From the NCBI RefSeq assembly GCF_000721935.1, contig NZ_KL585394.1, positions 373,962 through 387,137 on the forward strand: 13,176 nucleotides of DNA, read 5' to 3'. Positions 6,175 to 11,923 of the stretch are shown piece after piece (positions within the stretch are counted from its first letter, which is position 1; each line of letters begins with the position of its first letter). The stretch comes from Streptomyces sp. NRRL WC-3549 (lineage in GTDB: Bacteria > Actinomycetota > Actinomycetes > Streptomycetales > Streptomycetaceae). Both the position numbers and the translations under genes were made by a program. The notes beneath the pieces were generated by a model. The model saw only the letters and a list, made by a program, of their open reading frames with translations, was not told the DNA's origin and made no database searches.

Positions 6175-7767
6175 TCACTCCCACTCGATGGTCCCCGGCG
6201 GCTTGCTCGTCACGTCGAGCACCACGCGGTTGACCTCGGCGACCTCGTTGGTGATGCGCGTGGAGATCTTCGCCAGCGTCTCGTACGGCAGACGCGACCA
6301 GTCGGCCGTCATCGCGTCCTCGGAGGAGACCGGGCGCAGCACGATCGGGTGGCCGTAGGTCCGGCCGTCGCCCTGGACGCCGACGCTGCGCACGTCCGCG
6401 AGCAGGACCACCGGGCACTGCCAGATGTCACGGTCCAGGCCGGCCGCGGTCAGCTCCTCGCGGGCGATGGCGTCGGCCTCGCGCAGCAGGTCGAGCCGCT
6501 CCTTGGTGACCTCGCCGACGATACGGATACCGAGGCCGGGGCCGGGGAACGGCTGGCGCTGGACGATCTCCTCCGGGAGGCCGAGCTCCTGGCCGACCAT
6601 CCGGACCTCGTCCTTGAACAGCTGGCGCAGCGGCTCGACGAGCTGGAACTCGATGTCCTCGGGGAGGCCGCCCACGTTGTGGTGCGACTTGATGTTGGCG
6701 GTACCGGTGCCGCCGCCGGACTCCACCACGTCCGGGTAGAGGGTCCCCTGGACGAGGAAGGCGACGTCCTCGCCCTCCGCGGCCTCGGCCACGATCTCGG
6801 CCTGGGCCTGCTCGAAGACCCGGATGAACTCCCGGCCGATGATCTTCCGCTTCTGCTCCGGGTCGGACACCCCGGCGAGCGCGTCGAGGAAGCGCTTCTC
6901 GGCGTCCACGACCTTGAGCTTGACGCCGGTGGACGCCACGAAGTCCTTCTCGACCTGCTCGCTCTCGCCCTTGCGCATCAGACCGTGGTCGACGTACACG
7001 CAGGTGAGCTGGGAGCCGATGGCCTTCTGCACGAGGGCCGCGGCGACCGCCGAGTCCACCCCGCCGGAGAGGCCGCAGATGGCGCGCTTGGTGCCGACCT
7101 GCTCGCGGATCAGGGCGACCTGCTCCTCGACCACGTTGGTGGTCGTCCAGGTCGGCTCGATGCCCGCGCCCCGGTAGAGGAAGTGCTCCAGGACCTGCTG
7201 GCCGTGGGTCGAGTGCATGACCTCCGGGTGGTACTGGACGCCGTAGAGCTTCTTCTCGTCGTTCTCGAAGGCGGCGACCGGCACGACGTCCGTGGACGCG
7301 GTGACGGTGAAGCCCTCGGGGGCGGCGGAGCAGGCGTCGCCGTGCGACATCCACACGGACTGCTCGGCGGGCGTGCCCTCGAAGAGGGTGGAGCCGGACT
7401 TGGAGACGGTGAGCGGGGTGCGGCCGTACTCACGCGCCCCGTTGTCGTCGACCGTGCCGCCGAGGGTGGTGGCCATCAGCTGGAAGCCGTAACACATGCC
7501 GAAGACCGGGACCCCGGCCTCGAACAGCGCCCGGTCCAGGCTGGGCGCCCCCTCCGCGTACACCGAGGACGGACCGCCCGACAGGATGATCGCGCGCGGG
7601 TTCTTGGACAGCATCTCGGCCACCGGCATGGTGGACGGGACGATCTCGCTGTAGACCCGGGCCTCACGGACCCGGCGGGCGATGAGCTGGGCGTACTGTG
7701 CGCCGAAGTCGACTACGAGAACCACGTCGGTGGTGCTGTCGGGGGCGGCGGGGGGTGCTGCTGGCAC
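6175..7767 (-). CDS. guaA: GMP synthase (glutamine-hydrolysing)
   Basis: Converts XMP, ATP and glutamine to GMP in the last step of de novo guanine nucleotide synthesis, in the cytoplasm. 530 residues from GTG 7767, which has GGAAGG about 7 nt upstream; further in-frame upstream codons overlap the probable promoter and were rejected. The class I glutamine amidotransferase domain (about 15-200) has its nucleophile C92 in GMCYG and the other triad members in QYHPE (H180, E182). The ATP pyrophosphatase domain starts at about 227 with the P-loop SGGVDS (234-239). The C-terminal dimerisation/XMP-binding domain ends in the conserved KPPGTIEWE. All motifs are intact and the length is normal. It is transcribed away from the chorismate mutase leader and appears to be a single-gene unit with its own promoter and terminator. 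Confidence 0.98.
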   Translation of the reverse strand: MPAAPPAAPDSTTDVVLVVDFGAQYAQLIARRVREARVYSEIVPSTMPVAEMLSKNPRAIILSGGPSSVYAEGAPSLDRALFEAGVPVFGMCYGFQLMATTLGGTVDDNGAREYGRTPLTVSKSGSTLFEGTPAEQSVWMSHGDACSAAPEGFTVTASTDVVPVAAFENDEKKLYGVQYHPEVMHSTHGQQVLEHFLYRGAGIEPTWTTTNVVEEQVALIREQVGTKRAICGLSGGVDSAVAAALVQKAIGSQLTCVYVDHGLMRKGESEQVEKDFVASTGVKLKVVDAEKRFLDALAGVSDPEQKRKIIGREFIRVFEQAQAEIVAEAAEGEDVAFLVQGTLYPDVVESGGGTGTANIKSHHNVGGLPEDIEFQLVEPLRQLFKDEVRMVGQELGLPEEIVQRQPFPGPGLGIRIVGEVTKERLDLLREADAIAREELTAAGLDRDIWQCPVVLLADVRSVGVQGDGRTYGHPIVLRPVSSEDAMTADWSRLPYETLAKISTRITNEVAEVNRVVLDVTSKPPGTIEWE

Positions 7768-7807
7768 TGGGCGGCCTTCCGGCGGTGGAGAGGGGTGTGT
7801 CCTCCCG

Positions 7808-7813
7808 ATTCTA
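7808..7813 (-). promoter_or_regulatory. Candidate -10 element of the guaA promoter
   Basis: TAGAAT on the minus strand (7813 to 7808) is one base from the TATAAT consensus and stands out in this GC-rich region. It would place the transcript start near 7801 and give guaA a 5' UTR of about 34 nt. No clear TTGACA-like -35 is seen 17-18 bp upstream, where the sequence is GGTGGGG. The short UTR leaves little room for a riboswitch. Confidence 0.5.
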
Positions 7814-7866
7814 CCGGGCCCGCGACTTTTCCCCACCGGGCTCCCGTCTCACGATGCGGCCGGGCG

Positions 7867-7897
7867 TTGGACCCGGTGCCGCGACGGGGTCCATACT
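7867..7897 (+). promoter_or_regulatory. Candidate promoter of the leaderless aromatic leader peptide / chorismate mutase transcript
   Basis: A -35-like TTGGAC (7867-7872) and a -10-like CATACT (7892-7897) are separated by 19 bp (18 if the -35 is read one base later). The -10 ends only 7 bp before the ATG at 7905, so the predicted start site falls on or next to the A of the ATG, and the transcript would be leaderless. No Shine-Dalgarno sequence precedes that ATG, consistent with leaderless translation, which is common in Streptomyces. Confidence 0.55.
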
Positions 7898-7904
7898 TGT
7901 GCCC

Positions 7905-7976
7905 ATGCGTCAGCACACGACCTTCGTCTTTACCTATGGCACCCGGCCCGCCGGCTGCCATGGTCGTGCTGTCTGA
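7905..7976 (+). CDS. Phe/Tyr-type attenuator leader peptide upstream of chorismate mutase
   Basis: A 23-codon ORF, ATG 7905 to TGA 7974-7976, encodes MRQHTTFVFTYGTRPAGCHG plus RAV. Three aromatic residues lie within five codons: Phe7 (TTC 7923-7925), Phe9 (TTT 7929-7931) and Tyr11 (TAT 7935-7937). TTT and TAT are rare codons in high-GC actinomycetes, so two of them this close together is notable. No Shine-Dalgarno is present and the ATG lies at the predicted transcript start. The ORF is followed by mutually exclusive RNA hairpins and then by chorismate mutase, the enzyme that commits chorismate to phenylalanine and tyrosine. By analogy with classical amino-acid attenuators, ribosome stalling at Phe/Tyr codons when charged tRNA is scarce would favour the antiterminator. 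The peptide itself probably has no other function. Confidence 0.65.
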   Translation: MRQHTTFVFTYGTRPAGCHGRAV

Positions 7977-8029
7977 GCAACTGACACGCACCTTTCCAGG
8001 CGCCCCGGGCCGACAGGCCCGGGGCGCCT
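7938..8029 (+). promoter_or_regulatory. Attenuator: protector hairpin, antiterminator and terminator
   Basis: Three competing structures can be drawn. The protector hairpin pairs 7938-7946 with 7951-7959 (8 bp, one C-C mismatch, loop CCCG). The antiterminator pairs CGGCCCG at 7944-7950 with CGGGCCG at 8006-8012 (7 bp, perfect). The terminator pairs 7998-8011 with 8016-8029. The antiterminator uses bases from both the protector and the 5' arm of the terminator, so each excludes its neighbours, the logic of a trp/phe-type attenuator. The aromatic codons end at 7937, just before the protector. Pairings were read by eye; no folding energy was computed. Confidence 0.6.
7998..8029 (+). terminator. 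Intrinsic terminator hairpin of the chorismate mutase attenuator
   Basis: A perfect 14-bp stem (arms 7998-8011 and 8016-8029, 5' arm AGGCGCCCCGGGCC) closes a GACA tetraloop, 21 nt after the leader-peptide stop and 52 nt before the chorismate mutase ATG. It lacks a U-run. Its position between leader and structural gene, rather than after a gene, marks it as an attenuator. Confidence 0.7.
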
Positions 8030-8081
8030 CGGCGTTGCGGGGCGGTCGGCCCGGGGAGCCGCATCCCACCGGGAGTCACCG

Positions 8082-8387
8082 ATGACCACCACCACCGCAC
8101 CCACGAAGACGGCCGCCGAGCAGACCGGCGCGCGCACCGAGGAGGCCGCCCTGCTGATCGGCGATGCCAGGACGCGCATCGACGCCCTGGACGACCGGAT
8201 CATCGGCCTCGTCCAGGAACGCATGGCGGTCTCCGCGGTGATCCAGGAGGCGAGGATTACGTCCGGGGGCCGCCGGGTGAACCTCTCCCGGGAGATGGAC
8301 GTCCTCGGCCACTACAGCGACGCCCTGGGCAAGCCGGGCACGGCCCTCGCCATGACGCTCCTGGAGCTGTGCCGCGGCCGGGTGTGA
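8082..8387 (+). CDS. Chorismate mutase, AroQ class
   Basis: Rearranges chorismate to prephenate, the first step specific to phenylalanine and tyrosine. 101 residues from ATG 8082, with GGGAG about 6 nt upstream. After a 20-residue Thr/Ala-rich lead, the all-helical AroQ core starts with DARTRIDALDDRIIGLVQER. By eye-alignment to the E. coli P-protein mutase domain, R30, R47, R58 and R70-E71 match its R11, R28, K39 and R51-E52. A conservative Arg replaces Lys at the third position, and N67 stands where E. coli has D48. The third helix is short, as in other stand-alone actinobacterial forms, which work as dimers and can be activated by a DAHP synthase partner. It is preceded by the Phe/Tyr attenuator and transcribed away from guaA. 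Confidence 0.93.
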   Translation: MTTTTAPTKTAAEQTGARTEEAALLIGDARTRIDALDDRIIGLVQERMAVSAVIQEARITSGGRRVNLSREMDVLGHYSDALGKPGTALAMTLLELCRGRV

Positions 8388-8628
8388 CGTCCCGGGGGGC
8401 GGCGGGAAGGCTGTACGGCCGCACCCGCGTTCGGGCCCGCTCTCACCCGTACGGCGCGTGACCGGCCCCGTGGAGGCCTCGTTGGTCCGGGTGTCCGTGC
8501 CAGCCAGGGGCGGCAGTGAGAGATCCACGCGTGGCTCCGCCGGGACGTGTGACGCACCTCGGGTACGTCGTGGGACCGCGTTCCGGCTGTGACCGGTCGG
8601 CAGGGGACAGCAGCCCGGTCACTCGTGT

Positions 8629-8662
8629 GCGGCCGGCCCCGGGGACGCCCGGGGCCGGCCGC
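8629..8662. terminator. Long perfect hairpin, probable terminator
   Basis: Arms 8629-8643 and 8648-8662 pair without a mismatch over 15 bp of almost pure G/C around a GACG tetraloop. It lies 242 bp after the chorismate mutase stop and about 240 bp before the surface-protein start, so it probably insulates the two transcripts. No U-run is present on either strand. Confidence 0.6.
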
Positions 8663-8713
8663 CCGCGGCATGAGGGACGAGCGCGCCGGCGGGCCGCCCC
8701 CTCCGCCCCCGCA

Positions 8714-8749
8714 CGCCACATGCCGCACAGGATGTGGCGGGCGCCACAT
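8714..8749. repeat. Octamer CGCCACAT in three alternating copies
   Basis: Copies lie at 8714-8721 (forward), 8732-8739 (reverse) and 8742-8749 (forward). The middle copy can pair with either outer copy, and the last two form a dyad with a 2-bp centre. The cluster sits about 150-185 bp upstream of the surface-protein start, next to an AT-rich TAAAGATT stretch. It could be a cooperative operator; no binding protein is suggested. Confidence 0.5.
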
Positions 8750-8770
8750 AAAGATTCTGTGAGTCCGTGG

Positions 8771-8799
8771 GCAACCGTTGACCCGGTTCACAGGTCATC
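8771..8799 (+). promoter_or_regulatory. Possible ECF-sigma-type promoter within a nested dyad, upstream of the surface protein
   Basis: GCAACC (8771-8776) and GTCATC (8794-8799), separated by 17 bp, resemble the AAC / GTC cores used by extracytoplasmic-function sigma factors such as SigE. The same stretch lies inside an imperfect nested palindrome: CTGTGA 8757-8762 with TCACAG 8788-8793, GGG 8769-8771 with CCC 8782-8784, and AAC with GTT around 8776. TTGACC at 8778-8783 has no partner -10. Assignment is tentative. Confidence 0.3.
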
Positions 8800-8898
8800 T
8801 CTGGCGAACACCGGCTCGTTCCGTGCCCCACAACGGCAGGCCGCCCACTTTCGCCGTACCGCAACCCACGCGGTACCACGGACCCGTTGAGGCCCCAC

Positions 8899-9942
8899 AT
8901 GAAGCTTCGCCGCACCATGGCGCTCGCCGCTGCCACCGCCGTCATCACCCCCGCCGTGCTCCTCTCGGCGTCGGCCGCGTACGCCGAGCCGAAGACCACG
9001 ACGACCGAGGCCGAGACCACCGCCCCGGACCCGTCCGCCTCCCCGTCCGACGCGGAGACCTCGTCCACGGAGACGGCCTCGCCCTCTCCGGACACCGACG
9101 CGTCCGAGACGCCGGGGGACACGGAGGAGACCGAGGAGGCCGAGAAGCCCGGTGGGGGCGGTGAGACCGGGGAGGACGGCACGGCTCCGTCCGCCACCCC
9201 GTCCACCTCGGCCCCCGCCTCCCCGAAGCCGTCCGCCACACCGTCCGAGGACACGGACCCCGAGGAGGACGGGGAGCCCCTGGCGTGCGAGCCCCGCCCG
9301 CTGGAGCTCTCCATCAAGGGACTCGCCGGCAAGATCGTCCGGGGCAGCGGCTGGCACACGTTCCAGCTGAACGCCTACAACGACTCGAAGACCACCGTGA
9401 ACAACGTCCTGTTCTTCGCGGGCGCCTCGACGGACAAGCACGGCGACGACCTCTTCACCACGAAGCAGGTCGAACTCCAGGCCCTCAACGAGGGGACCTG
9501 GGAGGACGTGTCCGAGGAGGGCCTGACGGCGGGCATCGTCGGGGCGACCGACGTGATCAAGCCGGGCTACGAGGTCGACATCCCGCTGCGCGTCAAGGTG
9601 AAGAAGAGCGCCCCGGTGGGCGCGGGCTTCAGCCTCGGCGGCGGGCTCGTCTTCGGTGAGGACGTCGTGTCCGCGCCGTGCTTCACGGACGTCAGCTACA
9701 AGTTCCAGATCGTCGAGGCCGGTGACGAGGACGGCTCCAAGCCCCAGGAGGGCGGCAAGATCCCCGTCCCGTCGACGACGAAGCCGAACGCCGGTACCGC
9801 CCAGCTCACGGGCAGCCTCGCCGAGACCGGTTCCTCCTCCTCGACGTCGATGATCGCCCTCGCGGGCGGCGCGGCCGTGGTGCTCGGTGCCGGCGCGATG
9901 TTCGTCGTACGCCGCCGTGCCGGCGGTGACGCCGCCGCGTAA
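8899..9942 (+). CDS. Secreted LAETG-anchored cell-surface protein (sortase E-type substrate)
   Basis: 347 residues from ATG 8899, with GAGG 6 nt upstream. A signal peptide (basic MKLRRT, hydrophobic core, predicted cleavage after AYA29) is followed by a Ser/Thr/Pro/Glu/Asp-rich stalk without aromatic residues (about 30-128). A compact domain (about 129-272) is bounded by its only two cysteines, C130 and C261, which probably form a disulfide. A second linker leads to LAETG (307-311), a hydrophobic helix (about 317-336) and a basic RRR tail. LAxTG is the motif known for class E sortases of high-GC actinobacteria, so covalent linkage to peptidoglycan is expected. The globular domain begins SIKGLAGKIVRGSGWHTFQL; I cannot name its family or ligand. 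The gene is single, with its own upstream regulatory region and a terminator shared with the convergent oxidoreductase. Confidence 0.85.
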   Translation: MKLRRTMALAAATAVITPAVLLSASAAYAEPKTTTTEAETTAPDPSASPSDAETSSTETASPSPDTDASETPGDTEETEEAEKPGGGGETGEDGTAPSATPSTSAPASPKPSATPSEDTDPEEDGEPLACEPRPLELSIKGLAGKIVRGSGWHTFQLNAYNDSKTTVNNVLFFAGASTDKHGDDLFTTKQVELQALNEGTWEDVSEEGLTAGIVGATDVIKPGYEVDIPLRVKVKKSAPVGAGFSLGGGLVFGEDVVSAPCFTDVSYKFQIVEAGDEDGSKPQEGGKIPVPSTTKPNAGTAQLTGSLAETGSSSSTSMIALAGGAAVVLGAGAMFVVRRRAGGDAAA

Positions 9943-11860
9943 GGCGCGTACGCCACACGGAGACCGCTGAACACCTGAGGGGCCGCACCCGGAGAGCGCG
10001 AGGTGCGGCCCCTTCGGCGTCCGTCGCGTCGGCGTCCGGCGTCCGGCCCCGCGCGGGGCGCCGGTTCAGACGTCGGTGGCGGCCCTCTTCGGGGGCACGG
10101 CCTTCGGGGGCACGGCCGGCATCCCCAGGAACGGCAGGCCGCTCGTACGCCTCACCCTGGGCCGGGCGCGGGTCCGCCTCGCCCTTGTTGGGCCAGAACG
10201 ACATGGCTCGTTCCGCCTGCGCGGTGATCGTCAGTGACGGGTTGACGCCGAGGTTGGCGGAGACCGCCGAACCGTCCACCACGGAGATCCCCGGGTGGCC
10301 GTAGAGCCGGTGGTACGGGTCGATGACGCCGCTCTCGGCGTCGGCGCCGATCGGGCAGCCGCCGAGGAAGTGGGCGGTGAGGGGGGTGCCCATCAGCTCC
10401 CCGATGTTCGAGCCGGCGAAGCCGTTGATCTCCTGGGCGAGCAGCGCGGCGCCCTGGGTCGCCTCCGCTATCTGCGTCGGGTTGGGGGCACCGTGGCCCT
10501 GCCGGGCGGTGAGCAGCCCCTTGCCGAGGCCGCCCGGTTTGCGGTACGCGGTCAGGGAGTTGTCCAGCGACTGCATGACGAGTCCGATGATGGTCCGCTC
10601 GGACCAGCGCCGGTTGGACAGCGACCGCGCGGTGAGCAGCGGGTGTCTGGCCACGTTGCCGAGCCAGCCCAGCACCCGGTGCGGGCCGTAGGGGACCTGG
10701 AGGACGGTCAGCGCGCCCATGGCGTTGGAGCCCCTGCCGTACCGGACGGGTTCGATGTGGGTGTTCTGGTCCGGGTGGACCGAGGAGGTGATGGCGACGC
10801 CCTTGGTGAAGTCGGCCTTCGCGACGCCGTGCTTCCTGCGGTAGCGGCGGTCGCTGGTCTGCGCGCCGACCAGTCCCTCGGAGTTGGTCCGGGTCAGCTC
10901 GCCGAGCCGCGCCGAGAGCCGCGGCAGCAGGCCCCGGTCCTTCATGGTGTGCAGCAGGGTCTGGGTGCCGTACGTGCCCGCCGCCACGACCACCTTGCGG
11001 GCGCGCAGCACGGTGGGCTTCGCCGTGCGGCGGCGGTGCGTCGGCACCGTGGACACCCGGTAGCCGCCGTCCGGGTCGTCGGTGACGGCGACGACGGAGG
11101 TCATCGGGCGGACGACCGCTCCGGCCTTCTGCGCCAGGTACAGGTAGTTCTCGTTGAGGGTGTTCTTCGCTCCGTGGCGGCAGCCCGTCATGCACTCGCC
11201 GCACTCCGAGCAGGCCCGGCGGGCGGGGCCCGCGCCCCCGAAGTAGGGGTCGGCGACCTCCGCGCCGGGCTTCGCCCGGGCGGCGCCGTCGGCGTCCTTC
11301 CCGTCGCCGAAGAAGACACCGACCGGCGCGAAGTGGAAGGTGCCGCCGACGCCCATGGCCTCGGCGGCGGCCTTGAGGTGGACGTCCGCGGGGGTCATGG
11401 TCGGGTTGAGCCGCACCCCCAGCATCCGCTTCGCCTGGTCGTAGTGGGGGGCCAGTTCGTCCTGCCAGTCGGTGATGCCGGCCCACTGGCGGTCCTCGAA
11501 GAACTGCGCGGGCGGCACGTACAGGGTGTTGGCGTAGTTGAGGGAGCCGCCGCCGACACCGGCGCCGGCCAGCACCATCACCTTGCCGAGCAGGTGCACC
11601 CGCTGGATGCCGAACAGGCCGAGCGCCGGGGCCCACAGGTAGTTCTTGATGTCCCAGGAGTTCTTGGGAAGGGTCTCGCGGGTGAAGCGGCGGCCCGCCT
11701 CCAGGACGCCGACCCGGTAGCCCTTCTCGCTCAGCCGCAGGGCCGAGACAGCGCCGCCGAAGCCCGATCCGACGACGAGGACGTCGTAGTCGTACGCGGC
11801 GTCGTCCGCAGCCGCGACGGCCGCGGTGGCCGGTTTCCGGGCAGGGCTGTCCTGGGGCAT
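9806..11860 (-). CDS. ChoD-like GMC family oxidoreductase (cholesterol-oxidase-like), C terminus altered by a frameshift
   Basis: A FAD-dependent enzyme expected to oxidise a sterol-like or other alcohol. Translation starts at ATG 11860, with AGGAG 4 nt upstream. The N terminus has the FAD-binding motif DYDVLVVGSGFGG (GxGxxG 31-36, E54), then GAGVGGGSLNYANTLYVPP. A Cys cluster C-x2-C-x2-C-x3-C (C217, C220, C223, C227) is followed by HGAKNTL. A C-terminal GMC block includes HFLGG, DPYHRLYGHP and NPSLTITAQAERA. The overall pattern closely follows mycobacterial ChoD as I remember it. After E573 (10142-10144) the frame departs: a one-base shift at about 10138-10141 restores LPFLGMPAVPPK and a stop at 10066-10068, giving about 597 residues. 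As it stands, the frame reads 684 residues, with an Arg-rich tail running through the terminator and 137 bp into the antisense of the surface-protein gene. The core is intact, so activity may survive. It lies 63 bp downstream of the aldehyde dehydrogenase, probably in one operon. Confidence 0.85.
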   Translation of the reverse strand: MPQDSPARKPATAAVAAADDAAYDYDVLVVGSGFGGAVSALRLSEKGYRVGVLEAGRRFTRETLPKNSWDIKNYLWAPALGLFGIQRVHLLGKVMVLAGAGVGGGSLNYANTLYVPPAQFFEDRQWAGITDWQDELAPHYDQAKRMLGVRLNPTMTPADVHLKAAAEAMGVGGTFHFAPVGVFFGDGKDADGAARAKPGAEVADPYFGGAGPARRACSECGECMTGCRHGAKNTLNENYLYLAQKAGAVVRPMTSVVAVTDDPDGGYRVSTVPTHRRRTAKPTVLRARKVVVAAGTYGTQTLLHTMKDRGLLPRLSARLGELTRTNSEGLVGAQTSDRRYRRKHGVAKADFTKGVAITSSVHPDQNTHIEPVRYGRGSNAMGALTVLQVPYGPHRVLGWLGNVARHPLLTARSLSNRRWSERTIIGLVMQSLDNSLTAYRKPGGLGKGLLTARQGHGAPNPTQIAEATQGAALLAQEINGFAGSNIGELMGTPLTAHFLGGCPIGADAESGVIDPYHRLYGHPGISVVDGSAVSANLGVNPSLTITAQAERAMSFWPNKGEADPRPAQGEAYERPAVPGDAGRAPEGRAPEEGRHRRLNRRPARGRTPDADATDAEGAAPRALRVRPLRCSAVSVWRTRLTRRRHRRHGGVRRTSRRHRAPRPRRPRGRSSTSRRRNRSRRGCP
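9979..10012. terminator. Bidirectional terminator between the surface protein and the GMC oxidoreductase
   Basis: A perfect 11-bp stem (GGGGCCGCACC 9979-9989 with 10002-10012) closes a 12-nt loop, 36 bp after the surface-protein stop. It also lies 54 bp beyond the ancestral stop of the convergent oxidoreductase (10066-10068). A single hairpin between two converging genes fits termination from both sides. Confidence 0.75.
10087..10116. repeat. Exact 15-bp tandem repeat in the 3' end of the oxidoreductase gene
   Basis: CTTCGGGGGCACGGC occurs twice in direct succession (10087-10101 and 10102-10116). In the restored reading frame it encodes two copies of a five-residue Ala-Val-Pro-Pro-Lys unit. 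Being a multiple of three, it does not itself shift the frame, but it lies only about 20 bp from the frameshift point. Confidence 0.85.
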
Positions 11861-11923
11861 GGCTCTCCTAGGGAAGAAAGGCCGGGGGTACGGGGAACGG
11901 GGCGGGGAAGAGGGCGGGACGGG

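Larger units (their letters stand above)
8388..8898. other. Intergenic regulatory region between chorismate mutase and the LAETG surface protein
   Basis: 511 bp with no credible gene. It holds a 15-bp perfect hairpin (8629-8662), an octamer in three copies (8714-8749) and a nested dyad overlapping a possible promoter (8757-8799). Between 8388 and 8628 I see nothing distinctive. Confidence 0.5.

Noticed and set aside
7768..7836. Upstream GTG at 7836 as guaA start
   Set aside because: The extension covers the TAGAAT -10 candidate and adds a Pro/Gly/Arg-rich leader not expected in GMP synthases; GTG 7767 has a good ribosome-binding sequence.
7768..7904. Riboswitch in the guaA 5' region
   Set aside because: The inferred 5' UTR is about 34 nt, too short for a purine-type aptamer, and no conserved aptamer core is visible.
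5857..8085. Very long plus-strand open frame antisense to guaA
   Set aside because: It is a typical antisense shadow of a GC-rich gene, with Gly/Arg/His/Asp-rich low-complexity translation, while the minus strand encodes a complete GuaA.
8516..8890. Possible plus-strand gene in the gap before the surface protein
   Set aside because: Its translation is Arg/Pro-rich without domain features, and it would run across the 15-bp hairpin, the octamer cluster and the promoter candidate.
9806..10065. Arg-rich C-terminal extension of the oxidoreductase as a real domain
   Set aside because: It results from a one-base shift, crosses the terminator and reads antisense to the surface-protein gene; the alternative frame gives a natural ending at 10066.
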